Shown here one piece after another: positions 33,472 to 45,050 of a stretch of DNA of 64,000 nucleotides. The DNA comes from Sequoia sempervirens (Eukaryota; Streptophyta; Pinopsida; Cupressales; Cupressaceae). The notes beneath the pieces are model-generated. The model searched no databases, had not been told where the DNA came from, and worked only from the letters and a program-made list of their open reading frames with translations. A program made the position numbers and the translations under genes. Every line of letters begins with the position of its first letter. The stretch's first letter is position 1. The DNA lies in NCBI GenBank assembly GCA_007258455.2, contig VDFB02018352.1, positions 1-64,000 of the forward strand. Reading direction: 5' to 3'.

Positions 33472-34881
33472 ATTAGTTTGGTTCTATGTGCAGCTTCAAT
33501 GGCATTTCGAATGGTAGTTTTGCTTGTTTAAAGTCTTGGGGAGGCCGATTGGATAAAGAGAGCTCGGTTTCCTCTTGGCATCTAAACTGATCTGTTCTAG
33601 AGTTGTTTGCTAGCAACAATAAAGGACACTCAGCCCTCAAACTGCAGCATGGGGAAGAGGGAAACAAACAACAATTAAGGAAGAGAGTTGGGGTTCTTGG
33701 CGTAGAACAAGTAAATGGCTGCAGATTCCAACATGGAGGAGTGGGGCAGATTTTAGTGTGAAAGCTGAGAGACAGCTGAAAGAAGCTAGAACAGGAAACA
33801 TAAAGAGATGAAAGATAGGTGCAGCTAGAAGAGGCATCATAAATGTCTAAAGATTTGAGAAAGTTTCGAATCAAAGAAGAAGTGAATTGCTATTCTGTTA
33901 GTTTCTTGTGTTATCCTTTTCTCTGTCCAGCTAGACTTCATAGTTTGTTCATGGTATCTGTTTGTTGTGCAAACATTATAAAGGATAAAGGAGGAAGGTT
34001 TTAGATCTTTTTATTTTCCTGCTCACTGTTTCAAGCCAAACGCTGTGTTGGCATAATTACTTAAACTTTGTTGTTTACTTGTGTAAACTTTGGAAGTTTC
34101 AAAGTTAGTTTCAAAGCTCCTTTGAGCAGCAGAGCATTGGCTTGGTGATTTTATAGTTGTGATGTTGAAGTTCTAAGTTTGAATTCTCAGTTGTCATTCC
34201 TTTATTGGTATTGTTTGAGGGTTGTAATAGAACACCTACAGCAACTTTTGGAATTGGTTTTGATTGGCTGCCACCACTTTTTGGTATCACAGCGTGTGTG
34301 AGAGAGTGTGCTATCATTTTCTTTGGATAATATTTGTTAATGGAATTTCACTGATATTTTAATATTCAGAATTTTATATGGGTCTGCTACTGATGCTATT
34401 AAACAATACTTTGTAGTGAGTTTCCAATAATTATTATTGGTGTCATTTCACATTGATAAATCTCATTTTACTTAATAAATTCAATAAAATAATTGATAAA
34501 TTATAGGGTTTAGTTAATGTTCTGATTCTCAACTGTTATAGTTTAGATCTGAGCATGATAGTTAGCATAGGGTTTAAATTCAAATCTTGCATTCATTTTT
34601 AGTATTTAAAATAAGTGTTATATTATGAAAACTAATATATAGAATTTCAATTCCATGTGTTACTTTTAGTATTCATAAATAAGTACTCTAGAAATTAACA
34701 TAGATGATCAGCAATTCATATTTTAATTTTAGTTGCATTTCCACAAAACATTTTAAAAAATTGCAAATTGTTTTAAGATCTCAATTTGGGAACATCACAA
34801 GGGATTATTTTCAAATTGGATCATTCTTAAATACATCATTAAAATGAGATAAACAAACATGTTTAGAATTTAGATACAAAC
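33472..34881. other. Intron-like DNA, no gene found
   Basis: This is AT-rich sequence between the retroelement nest and the hydrolase exon. I found no open coding stretch with splice borders. Two weak signals exist. One is a tRNA-promoter-like pair (TGGCTTGGTGA near 34139 and AGTTTGAATTCTC near 34175), as in a decayed SINE. The other is TGGTATCACAGCG near 34282, resembling a tRNA-Met primer-binding site. Confidence 0.4.
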
Positions 34882-34933
34882 CATCAAAATCAAAATTTCT
34901 TCCATCACGGAAGAATTTTGCAGCCAATTCATC
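34882..34933 (-). CDS. HAD-like hydrolase gene, downstream exon (partial gene)
   Basis: The minus strand reads an acceptor CTTATTGCAG, then 52 bases encoding DELAAKFFRDGRNFDFD plus one base of the next codon (Gly if followed by G-x), then a donor GTTTGTATC. The upstream exon ends in phase 0 with ...GIITE, so the two join as GIITE-DELAAKFFRDGRNFDFD without a shift. This matches the cap-region sequence of plant HAD-like hydrolases of the type of Arabidopsis At3g10970 as I recall it. The next exon is not between here and 33472, so the 33 kb retroelement nest probably lies in the following intron. The phosphatase activity is family inference. Catalytic residues are in exons outside the window. 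Confidence 0.8.
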
Positions 34934-35559
34934 CTGCAATAAGACCACAAAATTCCATCATCCAAAATATAAAACATTCACATGATTATTAAGATGGAAT
35001 ACTTTTATGCTTATCCTACTACTACAAAAGGCGATGTCTACAAATTTAGTGAGAAAAATAAAATAAAAGAATAAAATAGTGTCCTTTGCATATAGCACAA
35101 TTAAAGTTTTAAACATCCTAAATATTAAAGCAACAAGAGTAAAGATCACTTTTAGGATAAATCAATATTCCTACATTAAATCAAGGCTTTCAAGACTAAG
35201 AAAATTCGCTTTTGTAAGATCATCTTGCTTCTAGAATTAAAACTTCTCATTTTGAATGATCAACAAACAATAATTGCTAATAGTGCACTTCTGGGAGGAA
35301 AAGATTGCTTCAAAATTTGGAGGCATTTTGTATATTGTAACAAAATAATACATAGACACCCTCCATGCAATCCCACTCTCAAAGAATGCCCTAATCAATA
35401 CTCATCAAAATATACTTAATTGTGGTGAGTGGTACATGTCAACAAATTTTTCTCTTCCTTGTCTATTGTTTATATCCATTTTTCTTTTTCCACAAACTTC
35501 AAGTTCTTTATTATCACCCAATCTTACTTTACTTTTGAGATTTTTGTTGTGTTACACAG

Positions 35560-35800
35560 GGACGCGTCTCCACCCCTCATACCCCCATCCCCGTCCCCAT
35601 CCCCTAAGGCATTTTGAGGATGGGGGGACATTAGGGGATATCCCCTAGCCGTCACCCCCAAACCTAGAAAATGCAAAAAAGTCCCGAAACGCATCCCCAA
35701 AATTGGGGATGGTAGGAAACACATAGGGGACGCCTGGCTGTCCCCAAGGAAGCTGGGGACATCTTAGATGTCCCCTAACCGTCTCGGGGATGGCCAGACA
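35560..35800. repeat. GC-rich degenerate CCCCATCCCC/GGGGATGG repeat block
   Basis: Runs such as CCCCATCCCCGTCCCC and GGGGATGGTAGG, and many GGGGACR pieces, make this block strikingly GC-rich in an AT-rich intron. It can fold back on itself. Origin unknown. Confidence 0.65.
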
Positions 35801-36186
35801 TTCCCTATTGAAAAGCAATTTTTAATAATGTTTTTAAAAATAATCATTCATACATTAAAGAAAAGACTGTTAAATATATTATGACAGCATTATAATAGCA
35901 ATGTTATATGACAACATTATAAGAACAGCAATAAATATATCTTGACAGCTCTATAACAGGAATATAACAACAATTAAATTAATCATGACAGTAGTGACAG
36001 CAACAACCATAGTATAGCAGCAATAAATATATCATGATTCAGATTCATAGTTAATGATACAAGTTATATAACAGTTAATATTAAAATAAATAATTTGGAT
36101 GCAGACTCCTATAGACGTCATCCAGCATAATTTTAACATTGTTATGTTATATTGCTGCTGTTATACTAGTGTTATTAACTTGTAGA

Positions 36187-36187
<1 letters not shown>

Positions 36188-36242
<55 letters not shown>
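36188..36242. repeat. Compound (TC)n(TA)n microsatellite
   Basis: A run of about 13 TC units passes directly into about 14 TA units. Confidence 0.95.
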
Positions 36243-36244
<2 letters not shown>

Positions 36245-37811
36245 TAGCTAGTTCGGGTTCAAGAGTTCAGTTCATCAGTTCGGCTAAAAATTTTTTTAGG
36301 GTGGGGGTTCAGTTCGTTTTGGGTCCGTTAGTACAAAAAATTGTAAAATATATATATATATATGTATGCAGCCTAGAAGCATGAATTAGGATTAGAATAT
36401 CACATAACATCATATAAACAACAAAACCACCATAAACTTGAATGTCATTTAAAACATACATGATAAATATTCATCATTGAAACTTGAATTGTGGTAGCTT
36501 GATATACAAAGGCCATTGATGCCAAGGTTCAATTTGTATAATTTTGAAAAAAAAAAGCCAACTAAGAAGAGTTATCAGCATTCTTCAGAAATCATAAGAA
36601 TTTGTTTAGTACACTAGCCATTTTGATGTCTTCTTGCAATCTCAAACATTATTTTGTATTATTGTTATATTGGTCTTGAGAGTGGTGGCTTAATATAGCT
36701 CCACAATACAAAATATGGTTTACTTGTGCAGTGTAACAGTGGCATAGGAAGATTTTTCTTTGAAAGAACCAAAGGGTGACTGCACAATTGAAGTGTATAA
36801 ACACATATCATTTTGTAATATCAAGGATACTTTTTGAATCTTCCATGCATTGCTAATCTAAAAGAAAAGATCTTTTGCCTAATCTATATGCAGCCATGCT
36901 TTTGACATTGTCAAAAAGAGAAAAACTTCCCTGATGATGCAAAGGCATGGCCAAGCAGTTCTAACTCTCCACATGAGAGAAGAGAGATGTTGGAGAGTAC
37001 ATCAAGTCGGTGAAAAAAGAAGTGTAATGGGTTTTAGTTTGTAGTATTCCTCTGGCTCTCTACAGATGTGTGATAAATTCTCAATTCAATGATGCAGAAC
37101 AATTTTTGAAAAAAGAAAGTTGTGTAACAATCCGCTTTCAATCCAATAGGCAAAAATGAAAGCTCAGACTTTTGGAATGAAAATGCTTGTTTGCAAAAAA
37201 AATGAATAAGAATGAGGTAGTTTAGGTATTTAGAGTGATTTAGAGGTCACTTTTAGGGTTCCCTTAGGCATGGGTCAAAGTCAAACTCAAAAAAAAATAA
37301 AAAAATGCTCAAAAAAACACTTTTTGGATGCTTAGGCACGTGGGTTCTGTCTTGGTTCACCCAAGTTTTGTCTGGGTTCTGCCCGGGTTCTCTTAGGTTC
37401 TGCCTAGGCAAATCAGACCCAAAAATGAAGAATCCTAGCCAAACCCAGAGGAGAATCGAACCAGGAGCAAATCAGAACCCGAACCCTGGCTTCTTCAGGT
37501 GAATCAGGTAACATAGTATATATATATTGTCGTCCCTCCAATGGCCTTTGGACTACCATCCCCGAAATGCACCCGTACAATCCCCACCCTGAAAACACCA
37601 TGGAATATAGGATTTTTATCAATCTTTGAAAATGCTTATTTACAATTTGTCATATGGTTAACAACTTGAATCTAGAAACCATACTACATTATTTACGTTT
37701 CCAACTTCACTACATGGAAAGGATAAGTGCAGTAGATCTTCATCTTTATCTTGTCTTGGACATTCATTTGGACTCCTTGTGAACACTTGTGCATAATTTT
37801 ATTTTATTCTT

Positions 37812-39381
37812 TGCAATGTCTCCTTCTCAGGCCTAATCAGTTCAAAGACTATTAGCCTATTTCCTCAGTTCCCATGGGCTAATTAGTAAGGCAAGGGGAC
37901 TCCAAAGATCTTGGATGACGTAGTTTTAGAGTTACATGGTTTCTATTATTGGAAATGAGTTTTGTGGGCAATACTGATCTGAATGACACTCTCTAAAGTG
38001 TTTTCTAACTTTTGGAGTGTTCTCCAAACTTCTTGGAGAGAACGTCCATTTATAGTAAGTCACCAAATTGGTTTTAATCATCTTCCTACTACTTCAGTTT
38101 CATCATGGTGTGGTCAAAATTCGATTCCGACGACGTTGCAATACTTTCTGCAACTTGGGTGAGATCTTAAGTTATTTAATTAATATTTCACTAATGTTGT
38201 CTAATGTTCAGAAATAATTAAGGGACAACTTAGTGTAATAGCTCGTTGGGAAAGTGATTAAATTTTTGCACATAATGAATTATTTAATTTAAAGCAAAAG
38301 TGTTTTTTCATAAAAAAAAAAAAAAGCGAAAATGTAAACACTTTTTCAAAAAAGCAACGAAAAATCAAAAAAGCTATAAAAGGAGGTGTTGGGGACTCAT
38401 TCATATATGTTGAAGAATGATATGTTATGCTCCCAAAAAGGCTTTGGTTCTCTTCAATATTTGAAGACAAAATCCCTCATAGATTTCTAGTTTCAGAATT
38501 GCAAGATATTTCCTAGCTAGACTATGGTGTGATTCCAGCCAAGAGTCACCACCATTGGAGTTGCTTTGAAGTTTCAGTTTTGGTTTTTCAATATGAATAT
38601 TTTGATGATGTGATAACTCATTTAGAGCTGTTTGGAAACATAGTTATAGCTTGCATTCTTTTTGGGTGCGTGTGGGAGTGATTTGGTGAAGTTTTATGAG
38701 TTTATATCTAGCTGCCTAGACTGTAACAAGAAGGTTTCAGACTTCTTTCAGAGCTGCACCAGTCATCTATTTGTCAATATTTGAGGTATATTTGTTAATT
38801 CCATGATAGGTGGTTAGTTCTTTGATGTTGTGATAAATGTGGGGATGTTTTATCAATTTCTTTCATGACCATACTTGTAACAACAAATGCATATCTTGAA
38901 TTTAGAAGTTTTCAAATGAGCTAACATTGTAACACTAAGTGGTAGTACCACCATTGAACTACTCTTGATATTTTGTTGTTACTTACCCCACTAAATAAGT
39001 GGCTTATTGGTTCTCACTTAGCGTTGAAAAGCGGAAGAGTTGCTCTAGTGTATTGTATTCACTCACTACTGAAAAGTGGGAGAGGTGCTCTTTCTTGTTA
39101 TATTCACTCACCAATGACAAGTGGAGGAGTTGGCTTTACATTTCCATTATTGCTTGAGCTTTCCCACTAAAAAGTAGAAGTACTAAGCTAACCCCACTAG
39201 ATAAGTGGATTACCTTCAGCTGTTTCATTTCAAATATAATTGTGATCCTGTACACCATATGCTCCCACCTTGCCCAGACTGGGAACTTGGTGATTAGAAC
39301 ATGGAAAGGAAGTGCTTGGCATTTCATTCTGTTTTGAGATAACAATTTTTTTTCCAAAAAAAATTAAGGGTGATTATTACA
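37812..39381 (+). mobile_element. Solo LTR, divergent TGTAATG family member, in the hydrolase intron
   Basis: It begins TGCAATGTCTCCTTCTCAGG and ends AGGGTGATTATTACA. The flanks TTCTT (37807-37811) and TTCCT (39382-39386) match at four of five positions. It shows the family's CCCACTAAATAAGTGG hairpins (38986-39205) and the CCAGACTGGGAACTTGG end phrase. It lies wholly within the 4.97 kb intron, in the orientation opposite to the gene. Confidence 0.82.
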
Positions 39382-39907
39382 TTCCTTCATATGAATTCTT
39401 CAATTTGCAGTCTCTATGTGACAAAATCTTTTGGAATAATAACATTGCACTAGTCACTTTCTTGCATTCAATTTGCCTCTACCTCTTGTCTACTTTGTCT
39501 TATTCCTTTGAAGTTAGAAAAATACAAAAAACAGGAAACAATAAAAATTATAAAAAGGGGGTATTACTGTGATCAAATTATGAGAAAAAACATTATATAC
39601 ACAAGGTAAAATCACTGTTATTCATATTGATTCTACCTTTACAGCAGGAAACAGCAGAATAATGGCAGTTACAGCAGCAAATAGAAGAATAAAAGCAGTT
39701 GTTTCAGTCTTCCAAATGCATAAAGAGGCATCTTCTACAGCAGAACAACAGAAGCAACATTCCAAGAGAAGAAAATGAGCATTTTAGGAGCAGTAGCAAA
39801 AATTTAAAATGACGGAATGGCTGAAATAACTATATCAGTCAGATCAAAGTTATATAGCCTCATTCTGACAAAGAAACAAGGAAGACTTCAAGATTATTGT
39901 TACCCAC
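39382..39907 (-). other. Intron of the hydrolase gene, right part
   Basis: This is non-coding, with an imperfect CAG/GCAG-rich stretch (39640-39790). The intron donor GTGGGTAACAAT (minus strand) lies at 39896-39907. Confidence 0.6.
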
Positions 39908-39983
39908 CTCAGTTATGATGCCCTTCTCAAATTCAATCCAAGCAGTTGGATGCTTGACTTCAAGAAGCTCTTTCATTGATAAC
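39908..39983 (-). CDS. HAD-like hydrolase gene, exon (partial gene)
   Basis: The minus strand reads an acceptor ATTTATGCGA...AATGTAG, then 76 bases: one base finishing a split codon and 25 codons (KELLEVKHPTAWIEFEKG within it, ending GIITE), then a donor GTGGGTAA. The frame is open and joins in phase to 34882-34933. It has the look of conserved host protein sequence, unlike every other ORF here, and resembles plant HAD-like hydrolases (At3g10970 type, from memory). The catalytic DxD-type motif I should lie in an upstream exon further right, which I did not find in the window. It could be part of a live gene or a pseudogene fragment. Intact frame and splice borders favour a live gene. Confidence 0.82.
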
Positions 39984-40900
39984 CTACATTTATGCGATTA
40001 TTTACCCTGTTATTTGAACTCAAAGCATCAAATAAAATGCTTACAAGAGTAAATTAAAAAGGAATGAGCAATTAAAAAGAAGCCATGGGGATGGTATACT
40101 CTGTTGTGGATGACTTCCAAAGGAAGGATATACCTTTTACATAGGATGATAGCAACAAGAAATCTTTAACAAGTTGAAGTATCAATATAAATGTTTCACA
40201 CTTTGTTGTTGGATAAACACTGAGTACTAGATTTGACCATCCAATCTATTTTCATGGGATCCTTGAGGACAGTATATGCAGTGTAAAAGTTCAAGGTTTA
40301 CACTCAACTCAACAGCTGAATATGTTGGACAGATGTTAATGAAACTGTTGAACAATTGAGTGGAATCCTTGAGGATGATCTATATGCAAAAGTTCAAGGT
40401 TTTTAATCAATGAATGGCTCAATATGATAATGTTGATACAGGCAAGGCTTGCAACAAGGCAATAATCTTGAACATCGACTGATACTATACAGACAAGTTA
40501 GTAAACACAACTAAAATGTTTTATACTTACCCAATAATTTGTTCACGATAGGTTAATTGCAATGACACTCAAAAGCTTTAAAAGAAGTTACCATCAATGA
40601 TTCGAGAAAGCTAACTGATAATTTTAACACTAGCTACCTTTAATCAATACGTTCACTTTCCATGGAATTTCAAGATTAGGAAAGAATAAAGGAAGTGAGA
40701 TATTCAATACTCTTCAAGTCACAAGTATTTGTAGCAATTGGGTGAGTATTCCTAAGCTATGACATCTTGGCAACTCAGGGAAGCAAGAAATAATTTTTGT
40801 TTATAGTATATTTTGATTATTTTTGAATTTTGGTTAAAGTGGTTTTCTATGAGGGTTGTCACAACTCAAGTGTTCAAATTTTCTGGCATAATGTTGCATT

Positions 40901-40974
40901 GTACCTTTTCACTTATTGAAATAAGATATATGAGTCTGTACCTTTTCACTTATTGAAATAAGATATATGAGTCT
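40901..40974. repeat. Perfect 37-bp tandem duplication
   Basis: Two adjacent identical copies begin GTACCTTTTCACTTATTG and end ATGAGTCT, indicating a recent duplication. Confidence 0.92.
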
Positions 40975-41494
40975 ATCTTATAAGTTATTAGCAAATGTAA
41001 TTAATCATTTAAAAAGAAACATATATATGTTTTATAGTTTTAGTAACTTTATTTTTCCTCTTTTCAGGTGTATTTCTCAACTTGGTTTTGACATAACCAT
41101 AAATTATCATCATTATACATACCATAGTACAACAAAGATTTTAAAAAGAGAATGTTTACCTTCACATGGTGTAACATACTTAAGTAGGGTTACTTGATTT
41201 TGAGATGATGGTAGCCAACATTGTTACCATTGTAAACATCCTTGGCACCCAAATTCTACTTTCTATGTGTACAGTATTATCAAATCGATCTGATCTATCC
41301 TCTTTGAAACTATTAGCATTATCATATGCTGGTCAAGCCTGCACTGTGGAGACTAGATACATCCTACTTATCTTCAATCAATAAAGACATTCTATTTTAT
41401 CTATTGTTGTTCTTTTATGATGTGATGATGACTTCGGGTATGTTCTAGTAGTTAGTTTCTACTTTGCATTCTTTACTTCTTTTTTATCTTCTTT

Positions 41495-41705
41495 CTTTGT
41501 GCAAGGAGGGGAGAGAAGAGAGAGTGACAGAAAAGTTCAAAATATTGCATTGATGTAAAAAGACATGTACAGAAAACAAGCTTGCTCATTTAGGCTTCCT
41601 TTTTTTCTGAGTGGAGAGAGAGAGAGAGTGGGTGCAGGAAAATTTCAAAATATTGCATTGATGTAAAAAAAAAATTACAGAAAACAAGCTTGCTCATTTA
41701 GGCTG
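41495..41705. repeat. Imperfect 108-bp tandem duplication
   Basis: ATATTGCATTGATGTAAAAA and ACAGAAAACAAGCTTGCTC occur in both units at 108 bp spacing, each preceded by a GAGAGAG-rich run. Confidence 0.8.
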
Positions 41706-42855
41706 GACAGGAGAATCTACAAATTGCATAGCTTTGAAATCAGTGTAATTTAACTTGAGCCATGGAAAAGAAAAAAATTGAAATATCCACCAAAAAGTAA
41801 CACAAACACCCAACAATGACTTGGAGTTTATACATATTGCTCAGCACTTAGCTGTATCTTTGGGCTGAAATTACTAACAACATTGAAAGAAATAAATTTA
41901 CAAATGCTGGAGCTTAATTAACTGTGTAAACGAAAGTGAGCAAACCATAAAATATGTGTTTGAGAACCCATCTGAATTGATTTGCATTGCACTACTTTGT
42001 TCCATCCACAAGCCCCTTCTGTTTACGACTATACTTTAGGATCAGGGCCTACCCCAAATCGATCTGAACTGGTGTCATTTGTGGATAACAGAGTAAATTG
42101 GAACATTCCAATCATTTACATTCGAACTAGAACTTCTGGCTTGTAGATGGGGACACTTGCTGAGCCTGTTTTGAGCTGCTTGCTATTGTGTTAAAACCTG
42201 AACCAGCCATTTAGTGGGATCATATGAAAGGACTTGTTAAAAGTATAGCAGCTGGATCTTCTAGAAACCATTATTGCTCATCATCTGTTTTATACACTCC
42301 TACATCTTGACATGGGAGTTCAGTTGCACAATCAACAATATATTCACCAAGCAATGGAATTTGGAAGTATTGATTTCCAATTTCTTTGGTATGAATGTTA
42401 GAATCCATCTTTGTAATGGCTTTATAGTTTAAATACACAATCAGAAGCTACGTTGTCCTGTTAGACTATTTTGATTTCCAGGCTTTTTTTTGGACAACAT
42501 ACGAATGTCGGAATCCATGTTTGTGATTGTTTGATCAGTGCCTATGCTGTTCTGTTAGACATTAATTCTAGTATTTTTGAAATGCTTAATTTCTACCTTA
42601 TATATAGTGGTGAATGTTCTATTTTGGTTTGCATTGCATAACCATGTTTTTTGCATCATTGCACTTTGTATCCTAGCCAATATGGGAAATCATATTGTTG
42701 TCATCACCTAACATTTTTTCTACATCCTTGCAGTCCATAGTATCACAGCCCACATCCTATACCCTCTGTTTAATAATGAAAAAACTGACAGTTACTTAGA
42801 AAGATTAATAATGGACAAATAGCATTAATAAACCATGAAGCCAATGTCAACAAAG

Positions 42856-43074
42856 CCAACCAGATTTGTTAGGACAGTGGTGGAGACCTCAGGTACACTC
42901 GAGAGTGGTCATGTTTCCATTATTTTTTATTTGAGAGCTTTTGACTCCTTCATTTCTCCAGTGTTGATTGAGCATTGTAGGCTGGTAGCAGCAAGACAAA
43001 AAAGTAGTTGGCAAGTTAAGTTGGCCATAGGTGCCAAGATTGCAGTGGACTCTCTTGTTTGTGGTTTTATGTTG
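42856..43074 (+). pseudogene. Gypsy aspartic protease remnant, part 1
   Basis: The plus frame reads FDSFISPVLIEHCRLVAARQ and KSSWQVKLAIGAK, matching Gypsy protease sequence downstream of the active site. The active-site DSGA position reads YLRA, so catalysis is lost. The frame is cut by the solo LTR at 43075 and continues at 44919. No other part of that Gypsy element is visible nearby. Confidence 0.72.
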
Positions 43075-44913
43075 TGTAATGTCCCCTTCTCAAGCCTGAC
43101 ATTTCCAGTGACCGTTGGCCTTTCTTTGGGAACCCGAAGGCTAGTCGGAAGTTAAATTTAGGGTTTCCTATTTTTGAGGAGGTCATTGCTTAGAGATGGT
43201 GGATTTAATGGCGGATTCCTTCTGGGTTTTCAGAGGGCTTCGCAGTGGTATGTTCGTCTCAGCATTCAGAGCACTTTTTGGAATTTACTATTTTTAGTAA
43301 ATTCTATTTTTAGCAGCTTTCCAGATGAGTTCAGCTCGGTTGACTTCCTGCTTCAGTGGGTCAGTTGTTTTGCTCAGTTTTGACTTCAGGGCCTTTGCGA
43401 AAGGATAAGTTAAGTCATTTAATTAAAAAAGTCACGTTTTAATTATTATAATTAAACGTTGACCCTTGGCTTAGACTTAATGACTTAATGTTGTTTTTAA
43501 AAGGTGGGTCCTTGAGGGTGGCGCCCTCATTGAGAAATGATTTAATATTTCCCTAAGTCAAAGCAAAGGTTTGAGGGGCGCATATTTCAAAGGATGATAT
43601 TTAATTAAAATGTCAATTCTTAAAGCCTTGAAGAGAAAGTACGCCTTCTTGAGGAGATGAAGGTTTTGACCTAAAAGCAGATTTTAGGGTTCGTGAAGTC
43701 AAGCGAAAATTATAAAAAGGAGTCTTGTGCATCATTTTGGGCATCTTTGGACGACTATACTGTTATGCTGCCGGATTGGCTCTGGGACTGCTTCGAGGAA
43801 TGAAGGCCTCCTAGCTTGGGCATCACTTCGTGTTTGGAAGACAACATCTAGTGGTGAATCATTGTACTGTGAGTTGCATTTAGTGTGTTTTGTTCATCAG
43901 TTCATTGCATAGTTAGATTCGAAGTTAGCATTTAATAGTTTCAGCTTATTGCATTGTTTTAAGACAGCAGATTGCATGTTTGCTTCATAAATCAGAAAAT
44001 ACCAAAAATATCATTGTGGGTATTAGCTTATTGTCTGTGTTAGCCTTAGGCGCCCTTATGCTCCATATTGCAGATTTTAATGTTGTGAATTGAATTTTTA
44101 AAGCCAAGTCGAGTTTCTCAGCTGGGCCGTACCATCTAGGGACATTGGGATTTGTGCATAATTAATATATGGGCTTTAGATCTGTTTTCAGTGTCTCATC
44201 CTAGGCGTGTGCTTAGTTAAGAGTTAATGCATTTGATTTCTAGTTAATCGGAGGTCATTCGTGGAAGATATGAGCATTTTAGCAATTCCTTAGACTGCTG
44301 TTCTAAACATTTAATGAGCAGATTGTAATAAAATCAGAAATCTGTATCTTGATATTTGAAGGCATTTGGTTTTGGTATTACTATGCAAAGCAACGGTGGA
44401 TTCCAAATGATGTAATGCTGATCCTTTAAATTCATAAGACATTGGCAGGCAAAGGCTCCTTATTTGTAAAACTGACAGTAGTACTGGCAGTTAATTCATT
44501 ATTGCTTAAATCAGATTGTGTTCTCATTTCCATTCAAAGTTATTGTAATAGTGAGATCTCCGCCCTATGGTCGCTACTATCCCATTCCGGGTTAGCAAGC
44601 ACATTCTGGGTGTTGAGTAGTTTCATTTCTCAGCATCTTTCTTTCAAGCATTGTTTTGTATTCACTCTGTCATATGGTCGCCCCTCACTCCGCTTTGGAT
44701 TGGGTAGCACATACTTGGCGTCGAGTTCCTTTTCCAGCATAAGCAGTTTATTTTAGATCCTCTGACCAATGCTCACCATCATCGGTGCCATTCTGGTTAG
44801 AGTTGCTTTCTTGCACGTTTTGGTTTTCTCATCTAACCTTAACGGGTGCACTGCTTTGTAATGTTGTAATCTGATAATTGAAAAATAAAAAAAATTTGGC
44901 TCGGAATATTTCA
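43075..44913 (+). mobile_element. Solo LTR, TGTAATGTCCCC subfamily B, in the Gypsy remnant
   Basis: A perfect target duplication TGTTG (43070-43074 and 44914-44918) bounds it. It begins TGTAATGTCCCCTTCTC and ends GGCTCGGAATATTTCA. It is closely similar to 4578-6412 and contains TTTACTATTTTTAGTAAA at about 43284. Confidence 0.93.
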
Positions 44914-44918
44914 TGTTG

Positions 44919-45050
44919 GTATTTGAAATCTTCACCACTACAAAAGATTTGCATATCGTACCATTAGGATTTTACAAGATCTTCCTTGGTATGGATTGGC
45001 TCGATGCTCATCAAGCTAGCATTGATTGTTGCCACAAAGCAATAGGAGGT
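44919..45050 (+). pseudogene. Gypsy aspartic protease remnant, part 2
   Basis: The plus frame reads FEIFTTTKDLHIVPLG and FYKIFLGMDWLDAHQASID, the C-terminal hallmark (LGMDWL) of Gypsy proteases before RT. It continues part 1 across the solo LTR. Beyond about 45050 the homology is lost. Confidence 0.8.

Larger units (their letters stand above)
34934..37811 (-). other. Intron of the hydrolase gene, left part
   Basis: This is non-coding, AT-rich sequence with simple repeats: a GGGGATG/CATCCCC-rich block (35560-35800), a CT-then-AT microsatellite (36188-36242), a shorter AT run (36345-36364), a block of GGGTTCTG/GGTTCAG phrases (37330-37500), and a TATATATATA run near 37517. I found no further exon on either strand. 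Confidence 0.6.
39984..42855. other. Intron-like DNA, no gene found
   Basis: This is AT-rich and without supported coding. It holds a perfect 37-bp tandem duplication (40901-40937 and 40938-40974, GTACCTTTTCACTTATTG...) and an imperfect 108-bp duplication (about 41495-41705, with ATATTGCATTGATGTAAAAA in both units), preceded by GA-rich runs. Confidence 0.55.

Noticed and set aside
33473..33874. 133-residue minus-strand ORF with Ser/Cys/Leu-rich sequence
   Set aside because: There is no conserved pattern, no splice context and no match to neighbours. It is probably chance in the intron.
44933..44950. CACTACAAAAGATTT as a CACTA transposon end
   Set aside because: The bases are part of the Gypsy protease frame (TTTKDLH). 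No matching inverted end or target duplication was seen.
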